From JBBQZU01 sp041749535 (GTDB lineage: Bacteria > Bacteroidota > Bacteroidia > Flavobacteriales_D > Cryomorphaceae), in the NCBI GenBank assembly GCA_041749535.1, contig JBGTBE010000068.1, positions 27,231 through 91,230 of the forward strand: DNA of 64,000 nt, given 5' to 3'. Shown here in pieces: positions 35,395-43,768 of this stretch. The notes beneath the pieces are model-generated. The model was not told the DNA's origin, did no database searches, and saw only the letters and a program-made list of their open reading frames with translations. Every line of letters begins with the position of its first letter. The first letter of the stretch is position 1. Position numbers and translations under genes: made by a program.

Positions 35395-35778
35395 ATGAAG
35401 ACCAATAAAGTGATGAAAATCGCACTGTTCTTGCTGGCGTTTGGCGGTATGCAGGCCCAAAATGTAGACTACAGTAACATGGAAAAACGCTTCGTAAAAA
35501 AAGAACTCTCCGCGCAGGATACAGTTGCTTTTCGCGAAGTTGGAGAGCAAAAAGTGCAACAGCTTTTTGACAAGAGCCATTTTTACAGCCAGAACTATAG
35601 CAATACATCCAATCAGGTGTACGCAAAGCAGCAAATACCCAACCTATTCTATGTAGCCCCCGGCGACACCCTCGATGTGAATGAGCTTGTGCTGGCCATA
35701 GAACGCCTGGAGTCAAAACAAACCGGCCAAATTGAATTGAACACAAAGCCAACCCCCGGGATATCTCGGCATGGTTGA
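35395..35778 (+). CDS. Small secreted protein of unknown function
   Basis: 127 residues from the ATG at 35395; the open frame extends 25 codons upstream, but those lack signal-peptide character. A signal peptide (1-22, MKIALFLLAFGGMQAQ at its end) leads to a polar, Gln/Asn/Lys-rich mature part ending in TPGISRHG. I recognise no family and no sorting domain. A single-copy gene between the carotenoid fusion and a convergent T9SS gene; AAGAAAATG precedes the start. Confidence 0.55.
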   Translation: MKTNKVMKIALFLLAFGGMQAQNVDYSNMEKRFVKKELSAQDTVAFREVGEQKVQQLFDKSHFYSQNYSNTSNQVYAKQQIPNLFYVAPGDTLDVNELVLAIERLESKQTGQIELNTKPTPGISRHG

Positions 35779-35998
35779 AACATTAAATTGTGAACCCAAA
35801 TTCACGTTTTATCTGGTGTTGAAGCAAATTCCAAAGAATTTTGGCAAGGAGCAAGAAATGGTTTGGCAAGTGTTCCTCAATAATCCGCAGCTACAGTATA
35901 TAAGGCAGAAGAAGAGTCTGAAAAAAATGGGGTGGAATAGAAAATCGCAAGAATAAGAACCAGGAAAATATAAAGTCGCGGTGTACAATCCAACCGCA

Positions 35999-37552
35999 CT
36001 AATATTTCACCACACGGCGGAAATTCCTGCCCATAATTGAAGAAACTGCGACCACATATGTCCCTGAATTTAAATCGTCCAGAGCAAGTTGCACCACTGA
36101 GCCGCCCATAAACTGAAGGTTTCTAACCACCCTGCCTTGAACATCACTAATTATTGCCGCTACGCCACCAACATGGGCAGTGAGGTCAAGTGACAGCTCG
36201 GATTGAAATGGGACTGGGAATGCATTGAATGATGGACCCGTGTCACGGGTGGTAGTACTTGATGTTGAAACACATGCCAGGACATTATTAAATGTTTCTT
36301 CCCGGTAAAAAAAGATGCTGTTTCCATAAGTAGGGTCAACCGCGCTTGTGGTCAACGCCACTGATAATACAACAGGTTCCACCAACTGAGATGTTACCCC
36401 TTCCTGAAGAATTAAGTCACAAAATGAACCTTCCTCATCCATTTCGGAGATGGAAGCGTTGTTGTATCCCCAAAGCTGCTCCGCACCATCGACAACATAC
36501 AGAGATAAAGGAAAGATTGAATTCGTTGATTGATGACTTTTTGACCATTCTACAGTACCATCGCCGTTGAGTTTAAGCATCAAATAAGCTCCGAGACTGG
36601 AGCTGTAGGTGCTGGTAATTAAACCTGCATCGCCCGTTTCGAATACATTGGCAACCACTAATTTTTCTTCATTGAGAAAGTAATCACGCGCCCATACAAT
36701 GTCCCCATTGCCATCCATTTTTACCAACCTGTTCCGAATTACGGTATCCTCATCACGGTAATTGGCTGTGTATATAAAATGATCATCTGCGGTTTTGATC
36801 AGTCCATTTGCAAATTCAATTTCGGGAGCAAAGACACCATGATCATGTATTTTTGACCAGATTACGCCCGCTGTATCCACACGGGATACAATTAAAAATT
36901 CAGCTGAATTTGTTGTTGAGTCTGCTTCACAAACCACAACAAACTCATCCGGTTCTCCGGTGGAGATGGCCTCAACCACTCGGTGATTGATGTCGGCCGG
37001 AGCATTCACCCTCAATGCTGCATTGAAATCACCATTCATATTTCCACTCACAAGATAATAGGTTGAACCTACATAGCCAGACCTGGTAAATAGATGCAGA
37101 TCATCTCCCATGGCATGCACCGATTGAAACTGACTTTGTCCCCCGGAGAAAGCATTAAAAGTTTTTGACCACACCACTTCTCCAGAAAGGTTCATCCTGG
37201 AAACGAATGGATTGGATAGAAACCCAAAAAGGCTTCCACACAAAATTGCACCATCATTGACCGCAGTTGCCTGATTCAATACACCATATGGAATGTTGAA
37301 GCGAAGTCCACCCAGATGTGTCAAATTTTGGTCTTGGTCAGCACTTAGTAAATGTATGTGCATAGAGTCAATTCCAAACGACTTTTGGGCAGCGATGAGT
37401 AAACCTTCAGAGCCTGATTTCATGGTAAATGATCGGGTTATGTCTAAGGGTCGGTCCCAAATACGGTTTTGCGAAAATAAGTTGGCTGTAGACAGCAACT
37501 GGAAGAGACAGCACAACATAAAAATGATTGGTAAATTCCTGAATGTTGTCAT
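35999..37552 (-). CDS. Secreted beta-propeller-like protein with T9SS sorting domain
   Basis: 517 residues: signal peptide (about 1-28, ending TANLFSQ); a body (30-430) of repeated strands of the type GEVVWSKTFN, GVIWSKIHD, GDIVWARDY and GTVEWSKS that recur every 50-60 residues, like blades of a PQQ/SBBP-type propeller; and a T9SS sorting domain (about 442-517, FNAFPVPFQSELSLD, ISDVQGRVV, LNSGTYVVAV). FPVP takes the place of the usual YPNP. It should be exported to the surface. Divergent from gpmA. Confidence 0.82.
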   Translation of the reverse strand: MTTFRNLPIIFMLCCLFQLLSTANLFSQNRIWDRPLDITRSFTMKSGSEGLLIAAQKSFGIDSMHIHLLSADQDQNLTHLGGLRFNIPYGVLNQATAVNDGAILCGSLFGFLSNPFVSRMNLSGEVVWSKTFNAFSGGQSQFQSVHAMGDDLHLFTRSGYVGSTYYLVSGNMNGDFNAALRVNAPADINHRVVEAISTGEPDEFVVVCEADSTTNSAEFLIVSRVDTAGVIWSKIHDHGVFAPEIEFANGLIKTADDHFIYTANYRDEDTVIRNRLVKMDGNGDIVWARDYFLNEEKLVVANVFETGDAGLITSTYSSSLGAYLMLKLNGDGTVEWSKSHQSTNSIFPLSLYVVDGAEQLWGYNNASISEMDEEGSFCDLILQEGVTSQLVEPVVLSVALTTSAVDPTYGNSIFFYREETFNNVLACVSTSSTTTRDTGPSFNAFPVPFQSELSLDLTAHVGGVAAIISDVQGRVVRNLQFMGGSVVQLALDDLNSGTYVVAVSSIMGRNFRRVVKY

Positions 37553-37773
37553 AACAGGTTGAGATTGGTTAGGGCTAAAGATAATAATTTAATGCATTTA
37601 AATGGTTGATCTACAATATCAAATGGGTAATTTGGAACGGTTTTTACTGAAAAAACCCTGTTATAACCACGATCTTGAATTGAATAGTTAAGGGGTAGCA
37701 CCTACCCCCATGTTTATACCAATAATTCAATTCAGGATTTTTAGCTTTACAGCGAACAATAAAAAAAATCGAT

Positions 37774-38385
37774 ATGTCGCAACTGGTTATAGTGCGCCAC
37801 GGACAAAGTGTGTGGAACAAGGAAAATAAATTTACGGGCTGGGTAGATGTTGACCTGGCTGAAAAAGGAATTGAAGAAGCAAACAAAGCCGGGGAGTTGC
37901 TGAAGAGCTACCATTTCGACGAAGCATATACTTCTGTGCTTATGCGGGCCAATAAGACACTCGACAGAATTCTGAAAGCAATTGGCCAAACTGCCATACC
38001 TGTTACAAAAGACCAGGCGCTGAATGAGCGCATGTACGGTGACCTGCAGGGCAAAGACAAGGACCAGATGCGCGCAGAATATGGCGAAGAACAGGTGCAT
38101 ATATGGCGCCGCAGCTATGATGTGCGCCCTCCAGGAGGTGAGAGCCTTGCCGATACTGCCGACCGCGTAATACCCTACTACCAAAAAGAAATTGAACCGA
38201 AGCTAAAAGCAGGTAAAAACATCATTATCGCCGCACATGGAAACAGCCTGCGGGCGTTGATCATGTACCTTGAAGGATTGGCCAAGGATGAGATACTTCA
38301 AGTAGAAATACCTACCGGTGTGCCCATCGTGTACGATTTGGATTCCGAAGCAAAAGTGGTGAAGAAGGAAGTGTTGAAGCATTGA
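37774..38385 (+). CDS. gpmA: 2,3-bisphosphoglycerate-dependent phosphoglycerate mutase
   Basis: Interconverts 3- and 2-phosphoglycerate in glycolysis. The catalytic His lies in VRHGQSVWNKENKFTGW (about 6-22), followed by the phosphohistidine-mutase core with ERMYGDLQGK, RRSYDVRPPGGESLADT and a second His in IIAAHGNSLR. At 203 residues it is of the short form usual in Bacteroidota. A 7-bp hairpin with a three-base loop at 37692-37708 lies in the divergent promoter region and could be an operator. Confidence 0.94.
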   Translation: MSQLVIVRHGQSVWNKENKFTGWVDVDLAEKGIEEANKAGELLKSYHFDEAYTSVLMRANKTLDRILKAIGQTAIPVTKDQALNERMYGDLQGKDKDQMRAEYGEEQVHIWRRSYDVRPPGGESLADTADRVIPYYQKEIEPKLKAGKNIIIAAHGNSLRALIMYLEGLAKDEILQVEIPTGVPIVYDLDSEAKVVKKEVLKH

Positions 38386-38439
38386 TAAAATTATTCTTGA
38401 CTTATTTCGTGTGATAGTCGATCGGCTCCTTTGCTGTGT

Positions 38440-39501
38440 TCAAAACAATTGCATCTGCCCGCCTTTGAAATAGAGTGAGTGATCAAAATCTGGCATTGTG
38501 CGATCCTGAAGGTACTTGGTTCTGCCTATTTCAAAGGTGCTTTTCACCATTTCTGCGATTCTTCCTTCTCCCTTCATACGGGTGCCAAAGCGGCTGTCGC
38601 TGAGCGCACCTCCGTGGGCATCGGCTATCTGGTGCAGCACCTTATCAGCCCTGTCGGGAAATGCCGTCCGCACCCAACGTTCAAAGACCTCACCTATTTC
38701 GGCATTCAACCTTACCATGGTGTAGCCCACCTTCAACGCGCCTCGCTCAGCCACCTCCTTGACCAAAGGAAGTATCTCATGGCTGTTGAGCCCTGGAATA
38801 ATCGGCGCCATCATCACCATGACCGGGATCCCGTTTTGCGAAAGCAGTTCCACAGTTTTAAGTCGCTGCGCGATGGTCGATGTGCGGGGTTCCATGGCCC
38901 TGCGAAGGTCTTCGTTCAAGGTGGTAATGGAGATGGCTACTTTCACAAGCTGCATGGAAGCCAGCTCTTTGAGCAAGTCCAGATCGCGCAGTATCAAAGC
39001 ATTTTTGGTGATGATGCCCACAGGGTGCCGGTACTCCAAAAAGGTACCAAGCAGGGAGCGTGTTATGCCCAACTTTCGCTCTATGGGCTGGTAGCAATCC
39101 GTATTTCCCGAAAGGGAGATGGCCTTACCTTTCCAGCCTTTGCTTTCCAATTTTGCCCTAAGCAAGGCTACGGCATTCTCTTTCACCATGATTTTTTGCT
39201 CAAAATCAGCACCGGCGCTGTAGCCCCAGTACTGATGCGATACGCGTGCGTAGCAGTAAGCACAGCCGTGCTCGCAACCTTGGTAAGGATTGAGTGAGTA
39301 TTCCATACCTACATCAGGGCTCGTTACCTTATTGACAATCGTTTTAGGGAATACCTTTATAAAGGTGGTCTTGCCCGGGTCGGCGTCTTCCGGCAAGTCA
39401 AGCGCCTCTTCGTGTTCCCTTACGAGGGTATGCCGCGCAAAACGGTTGTGGGGGTTGTGCTGCGCCCCACGACTGGCTTTCGGTTTATCAGGCCCGTTCA
39501 T
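38440..39501 (-). CDS. PA0069-family radical SAM protein
   Basis: 353 residues from the ATG at 39501; the frame runs 17 codons further upstream, but the usual N-terminus is MNGPDKPKASRGAQHNPHNR. The iron-sulfur cluster ligands are C76, C80 and C83 in GCEHGCAYCYAR. Downstream blocks (SLSGNTDCYQPIE, LGITRSLL, TKNALILRDLDLL) match the PA0069 branch, related to spore photoproduct lyase. The substrate is unknown. There is no operon partner; the gene reads away from the repeat-rich stretch upstream. Confidence 0.88.
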   Translation of the reverse strand: MNGPDKPKASRGAQHNPHNRFARHTLVREHEEALDLPEDADPGKTTFIKVFPKTIVNKVTSPDVGMEYSLNPYQGCEHGCAYCYARVSHQYWGYSAGADFEQKIMVKENAVALLRAKLESKGWKGKAISLSGNTDCYQPIERKLGITRSLLGTFLEYRHPVGIITKNALILRDLDLLKELASMQLVKVAISITTLNEDLRRAMEPRTSTIAQRLKTVELLSQNGIPVMVMMAPIIPGLNSHEILPLVKEVAERGALKVGYTMVRLNAEIGEVFERWVRTAFPDRADKVLHQIADAHGGALSDSRFGTRMKGEGRIAEMVKSTFEIGRTKYLQDRTMPDFDHSLYFKGGQMQLF

Positions 39502-39659
39502 TAATAGTGAGTGTTTTACAATGTCGAATATCAAATTAAGAAGGATATACAAGGTAGAGGAAATGTGGGTATGGCTATGCTGTGTTGAAAAATATGGTTG
39601 TGGCGATTTGTCATCGTGTATGATCGCAGGATGTGGTTTGGATGAAATTGATCTATTAC

Positions 39660-39740
39660 GCCCTTTCAGGGCTTGTTGGTTGGAGGGAATATGCAGCGAA
39701 GGGCTACACCCTTCGCTGCAGTCTTTCGCCCTTTCAGGGC
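39660..39740. repeat. REP-like palindrome cluster
   Basis: Two copies of the small palindrome GCCCTTTCAGGGC (39660-39672 and 39728-39740) flank a long one, GCAGCGAAGGG / CCCTTCGCTGC, with a five-base CTACA loop (39693-39719). I recall this kind of CCCTTTCAGGG / CCCTTCGCTG cluster as dispersed in many Bacteroidota genomes and likely mobilised by REP-type transposases; none is in the window. Confidence 0.8.
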
Positions 39741-39809
39741 TAAGGTGATATGGTGAATAATAAAAAGCTGTCTCGCATAAGACAGCTTCTTCTTCGTAGC
39801 CCGTAGGGG

Positions 39810-39914
39810 AATAAGGCCTGCGGCCGTGAGACCGCTTAAATTGGTACTGCCCTGCAGGCAGTGATGGTGAGTGCGCTTAGTTCGAACCCAGGGGTTCGAT
39901 CCCCCTACTTATTA
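39810..39914 (+). other. tRNA-like remnant
   Basis: AATAAG (39810-39815) can pair with CTTATT (39908-39913) as an acceptor stem. AGGGG-TTCGATC-CCCCT (39890-39906) is a perfect T arm placed exactly seven bases before the end of that stem. The middle holds a GCGG/CCGC D-stem-like hairpin and an ACTGC/GCAGT hairpin, but U33 is missing and the total of 105 bases is too long. It is probably a tRNA pseudogene or chimera. Confidence 0.4.
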
Positions 39915-39940
39915 AGTTAAACACCTCAAACTTTTACAAT

Positions 39941-39970
39941 AAAAAAAAGCTGTCTCGCATAAGACAGCTT
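39941..39970 (-). terminator. Intrinsic terminator of tRNA-Glu
   Basis: A 9-bp perfect stem AAGCTGTCT / AGACAGCTT with a six-base loop, followed on the minus strand by eight T residues. It lies eight bases after the tRNA 3' end. Confidence 0.85.
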
Positions 39971-39978
39971 CTTCTTCG

Positions 39979-40050
39979 TAGCCCGTAGGGGAATCGAACC
40001 CCTGCTACCAGGATGAAAACCTGGCGTCCTAACCCCTAGACGAACGGGCC
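39979..40050 (-). tRNA. tRNA-Glu (anticodon TTC)
   Basis: 72 bases on the minus strand: acceptor GGCCCGT / ACGGGCT (first pair G-U), anticodon stem CCAGG / CCTGG with loop TTTTCAT (anticodon TTC), and T arm AGGGG-TTCGATT-CCCCT. CCA is not encoded. Its 3' part is duplicated 182 bases downstream. It has a matched promoter and terminator of its own. Confidence 0.95.
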
Positions 40051-40067
40051 GTATTCATTACGGGGTG

Positions 40068-40096
40068 CAAATATAATACCTTTTTCAATTTTGCAA
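40068..40096 (-). promoter_or_regulatory. Bacteroidota sigma-70 promoter of tRNA-Glu
   Basis: On the minus strand TTG (40094-40096) is followed after 18 bases by TATATTTG (40068-40075), then 17 bases to the mature tRNA 5' end. Both boxes and the spacing fit the consensus, the best such match in the window together with that of rpsT. Confidence 0.75.
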
Positions 40097-40115
40097 AACC
40101 CTGAAAAAATAATTC

Positions 40116-40811
40116 CTAAGAAGGATCTTCATCTGTCTTAGAAAATTGAAAACCAAGTCTTTTACCTGTTTTATAGGCCAGCATATCTTTTTGTTCGGTC
40201 ACATCTTGCACGGTGATTTCCGACAAACTTTGGTAAGTAGGGGCGTATAAATCAAACTGAAGGGTATACAACACGATTGAGAGCAATACCTCTTTCATGC
40301 AGGGTTCAGTGAGCGATGAGTTCACAAAATCATTGAATAGGTATCCGAGTTGCTTCTTCCCTTCTACAAAAAAATGGTTCTCGTAATTCACAAAAATTCT
40401 GGCCACCAAGTATCCCAGGTCCTGCTGTCGCTGATAGCGGAAGCTATCGGCCAAAAAGTTGTACACCTGAATGGTGGCACAATACGCGCGGTCAGTATCT
40501 TCCTGCAAGTACGCACTCTTCCAATACATACTTTGCCCATCAAACTTGAACACATTTGTGTGTAAGGCAAAAAGGAGCACATCGCCGGCTATGGTTAGCT
40601 GACAATAATAATGACCCTGGTCCTTGAAAGAAACTTCAAGACGGGGGTCAATGGCTTTAATTTCCTTCTCCCAGACTTTGGTAAGTAACTCAAGGGTGCT
40701 CTTCAACTCGGCAAAGCGCAATTTGGCAAGCTCAAACACATCCCGCTTCAGCACCGAGCGGGTACTGATAAGGTGCAATACTTCCTTATTGAGAGATTCC
40801 CTTTTATCCAT
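40116..40811 (-). CDS. Conserved hypothetical protein downstream of proS
   Basis: 231 residues from the ATG at 40811; the open frame runs upstream into proS, but MDKRESLNKEVLHLISTRSV is the natural N-terminus, because its ATG overlaps the proS TAA (TAATG). It is an alpha/beta protein with no signal peptide or membrane helix; Tyr- and Phe-rich strands such as GHYYCQLTIAGDVLLFALH and a Cys near the middle. I recognise no family. The stop-start coupling implies co-expression with prolyl-tRNA synthetase. Confidence 0.75.
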   Translation of the reverse strand: MDKRESLNKEVLHLISTRSVLKRDVFELAKLRFAELKSTLELLTKVWEKEIKAIDPRLEVSFKDQGHYYCQLTIAGDVLLFALHTNVFKFDGQSMYWKSAYLQEDTDRAYCATIQVYNFLADSFRYQRQQDLGYLVARIFVNYENHFFVEGKKQLGYLFNDFVNSSLTEPCMKEVLLSIVLYTLQFDLYAPTYQSLSEITVQDVTEQKDMLAYKTGKRLGFQFSKTDEDPS

Positions 40812-42283
40812 TAGTACGCTCTGGCAAAAATTACCCGCTGATCCGAATCTTTTCCCGTAAGGATACACTTGCCAGCTTCCTTCTCGTTGCCCAGAGGAAT
40901 ACATCTTATGGTGGCCTTGGTCTTCTGCTTTATCTGCTCCTCCGTTTCAGGTGTGCCATCCCAATGTGCGGCAATAAATCCGCCTTGGTCGAGCAATGAA
41001 GTAAACTCAGCCCAGGTATCGGCTTTGTGCGTATTTGCTTCTCTGTGGGCAAGCGCCTTCCGGAAAAGGTTCTCCTGTATGTCTACAAGGAGTTGTTGCA
41101 CAACTTCTGCTGCATTGTCGAATGAAATGGAACTTTTCTCCATCGTATCACGCCGGGCTATTTCGAGGGTATTGTTCTCGAGATCGCGTAGACCCATGGC
41201 TATACGTACAGGTACGCCACGCATTTCATACTCAGCAAATTTCCATCCCGGTTTGCGCTTGTTGTCATCGTCGAACACCACACTCACACCTTGCTTTTTC
41301 AGTGTAATTACCAGCGGAGCAAGCTTTGCACGAAGTTGCTCCAGTTGCTCATCTTCCCTGTATATTGGTACAATGGCTACTTGTATTGGCGCAAGTTTTG
41401 GGGGGAGCACGAGACCGTTGTCGTCGCTGTGGGTCATAATAAGCGCTCCCATAAGGCGTGTAGACACACCCCAGCTGGTGGCCCACACGAATTCTTCCTT
41501 GCCTTCGTTGGTTACAAACTTTACGTCAAATGCTTTCGCGAAATTTTGCCCTAAGAAATGAGATGTCCCTGCCTGCAATGCTTTTCCATCCTGCATAAGC
41601 GCTTCTATGCAATACGTTTCAAGGGCTCCGGCAAAGCGTTCATTTGGAGTTTTAACCCCGCGAATTACCGGCATGGCCATCCATTCTTCTGCAAATGTGG
41701 CATACACATCGAGCATTTTTTCGGCTTCAATGATCGCCTCTCCACTCGTAGCGTGGGCAGTGTGTCCCTCCTGCCATAAAAATTCAGAGGTGCGAAGGAA
41801 TAGACGTGTACGCATTTCCCAGCGCACTACGTTTGCCCACTGATTTATAAGGATGGGAAGGTCACGGTAACTCTGTATCCAACCTTTATAGGTATTCCAA
41901 ATAATAGTTTCAGATGTGGGTCTAACGATAAGCTCTTCTTCTAGTTTTGCATCCGGATCTACAATCACCTCACCGGTTACAGGGTCATTTTTCAGGCGGT
42001 AGTGGGTCACCACAGCGCATTCCTTTGCAAAGCCTTCTACATGACTGGCTTCTTTGCTGAAGTACGACTTTGGTATGAACAATGGAAAATATGCATTCAC
42101 ATGCCCCGTTTCTTTAAACATATCATCGAGGGCGCGCTGCATTTTTTCCCAAATTGCGTAGCCATGGGGCTTTATAACCATGCAGCCACGCACGTCAGAA
42201 TGCTCCGCCAGGTTGGCCATGCCTACCAATTCATTGTACCAGGCGGAATAATCTTTTTCTCTTGTTGTTAATTTACTGCTCAT
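40811..42283 (-). CDS. proS: Prolyl-tRNA synthetase, eukaryote/archaeal type
   Basis: Charges tRNA-Pro. The 490 residues lack the editing insertion of the long bacterial form. Class II motifs: GCMVIKPHGYAIWEKMQ (motif 1 region), RPTSETIIW with FLRTSEFLWQEGHTAHA (motif 2), and the anticodon-binding domain from about 290. A C-terminal block with CIPLGNEKEAGKCILTGKDS ends in the terminal Tyr typical of this class (VIFARAY). This type is normal in Bacteroidota. It is followed by a coupled hypothetical gene. Confidence 0.96.
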   Translation of the reverse strand: MSSKLTTREKDYSAWYNELVGMANLAEHSDVRGCMVIKPHGYAIWEKMQRALDDMFKETGHVNAYFPLFIPKSYFSKEASHVEGFAKECAVVTHYRLKNDPVTGEVIVDPDAKLEEELIVRPTSETIIWNTYKGWIQSYRDLPILINQWANVVRWEMRTRLFLRTSEFLWQEGHTAHATSGEAIIEAEKMLDVYATFAEEWMAMPVIRGVKTPNERFAGALETYCIEALMQDGKALQAGTSHFLGQNFAKAFDVKFVTNEGKEEFVWATSWGVSTRLMGALIMTHSDDNGLVLPPKLAPIQVAIVPIYREDEQLEQLRAKLAPLVITLKKQGVSVVFDDDNKRKPGWKFAEYEMRGVPVRIAMGLRDLENNTLEIARRDTMEKSSISFDNAAEVVQQLLVDIQENLFRKALAHREANTHKADTWAEFTSLLDQGGFIAAHWDGTPETEEQIKQKTKATIRCIPLGNEKEAGKCILTGKDSDQRVIFARAY

Positions 42284-42412
42284 TCTATATAGTGGAATGG
42301 TTTTTGTTGCTAAAGTGTTTAGAAATCCAACCTACAAAGAAAGCCAAAGTATAGAAGTTGGGAATAAACTTTTTAACTTTAGCGTTGGTTATAATTCATA
42401 AATAGAGGAGCC

Positions 42413-43744
42413 ATGAAAATAACAAAGTATTTTACCCTGCTAATTTCAGCTGTATTATTCGTAGCATGTACAGCCAATAAAGACCTGGTATCTCTCGAAG
42501 AGTACGATGACCTCTATTACACCGGTTCTGATCCGCAACCTGTAGGTGTGCCCGAACAAGAGTTGGTTGCTGCATACAGCGGCACAGGTAACGAAGCGGA
42601 GATGAGTTACTACCAAAACCAACCTTATGGTGGGGTAGATGGTGAAGCTCCTGCACCAAAGGCTGCGCAGGAGAATAACGAACCAAAAGAAACTGGTGCT
42701 GCAACCACTACCTATACTGAAAATGATTATTACGACGCTGATTACGCAGCCGATTACAACAATTACCACACCGGAGGACTTGGTGTGGAAGAGGAAACAA
42801 CCAACATCACGCCCAGGGTTAGCATGTCGCTTGGATACAACAGCTTCAACGGGAATTCTATGTGGGGAATGGGTATGAGTTATGGTATGCCTGGGTATGG
42901 AACTTCTATGTACAACAATCCTTACATGGGCAGCACACTGGGCTACTCAGGCTACTGCCCTCCACCTGGCTCAATGTACTACGATCCCTGGTGCAATTCC
43001 TACATGCCACCATACATGGGTCCTGCCTGGAGCTGGAATATGTCTTTCGGATTCGGATGGGGTTACGCCAACCCATGGATGTATCCCTACAACCCATATT
43101 GCCCTTACTCAGTATACTCTCCTTATGGATATTGGAATCCCTATGCCCCTATTTATGTGAACCCACCCTATTACAGCGATTCCGGGTTCAACTCTCCTAC
43201 CAATTCTCAGAGAGATAATTCATCAGGAAGATCTCAAAGAGGTGGTTTGCTTACGCCAAATTCTATTGGTCCAGACACCCAGTACGGACGCAGGCAAATA
43301 ACTGATACACAAAGTGCATCCAATGGAGTACAAGGCGTTTCTGTGAGACAACTCTCAACGAATCCGGCAACGCCCGAAGGTGTTAAAACGAAGGACAAGG
43401 TATCCACGAATCCAAATACAAGATCGCTTTCACCTGCTACGCGAACAGTAAACCCAATTGGAGCCGGAAACCAAAATAGCATTCAGCGAAAGACCCGAAA
43501 CAGTGATATAGTTTCTCCCTACGCGCGACAGCAAAATAGAAATAACCCCTCTGGAAGCGGCACCATCAATAGAGGCGCTCAGCCAAGCACGCAACCCAAC
43601 CGAAGCAGTGCTCCACAGAGGAACTACTCGGAGCCAGTGAGAGTTCCACAATCTTCATCCCCATCATACTCTCCAAGAAGCAGCGGGAGCAGTGGTGGTA
43701 ACAGCGGAGGTGGCAGTGTTACTCCTTCACGAAGCAGAAGGTAA
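42413..43744 (+). CDS. Low-complexity lipoprotein
   Basis: 443 residues. A lipoprotein signal (VLFVAC, lipid-bearing Cys19) is followed by an acidic segment (20-130), a Tyr/Pro/Gly/Met/Trp-rich segment (about 135-265; many YGMPGYG-, PYMG- and YNPYCPY-like units, several Cys), and a basic Ser/Asn/Arg/Gln-rich disordered tail (about 270-443). I recognise no fold. Proteins of this type sit next to OmpP1/FadL-like porins in some Bacteroidota as far as I recall; here one follows 24 bases later. GAGGAG five bases before the ATG is a rare good ribosome-binding site for this phylum. Confidence 0.8.
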   Translation: MKITKYFTLLISAVLFVACTANKDLVSLEEYDDLYYTGSDPQPVGVPEQELVAAYSGTGNEAEMSYYQNQPYGGVDGEAPAPKAAQENNEPKETGAATTTYTENDYYDADYAADYNNYHTGGLGVEEETTNITPRVSMSLGYNSFNGNSMWGMGMSYGMPGYGTSMYNNPYMGSTLGYSGYCPPPGSMYYDPWCNSYMPPYMGPAWSWNMSFGFGWGYANPWMYPYNPYCPYSVYSPYGYWNPYAPIYVNPPYYSDSGFNSPTNSQRDNSSGRSQRGGLLTPNSIGPDTQYGRRQITDTQSASNGVQGVSVRQLSTNPATPEGVKTKDKVSTNPNTRSLSPATRTVNPIGAGNQNSIQRKTRNSDIVSPYARQQNRNNPSGSGTINRGAQPSTQPNRSSAPQRNYSEPVRVPQSSSPSYSPRSSGSSGGNSGGGSVTPSRSRR

Positions 43745-43768
43745 CATCAGCATTCGATCAAACTTGAG

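Larger units (their letters stand above)
39762..39994. repeat. 51-bp direct repeat of tRNA-Glu 3' end plus terminator
   Basis: 39762-39812 and 39944-39994 are identical over 51 bases. Each holds the terminator hairpin (AAGCTGTCT / AGACAGCTT) and the last 16 bases of tRNA-Glu. Only the right copy is attached to the full tRNA. The 131 bases between them are unlike either gene. This is the layout of an integration (att) duplication or a partial tandem duplication. Confidence 0.85.

Noticed and set aside
35771..35956. 61-codon frame just after the small secreted protein
   Set aside because: Lys-rich, no recognisable motif, overlaps the previous gene by eight bases; could be real but unsupported.
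37692..37708. GGGGTAG/CTACCCC hairpin as terminator
   Set aside because: It lies between two divergent starts, with no T run; at most an operator-like palindrome.
38479..39297. 272-codon plus-strand frame opposite the radical SAM gene
   Set aside because: Antisense shadow; the minus strand carries the C76/C80/C83 cluster motif and family blocks.
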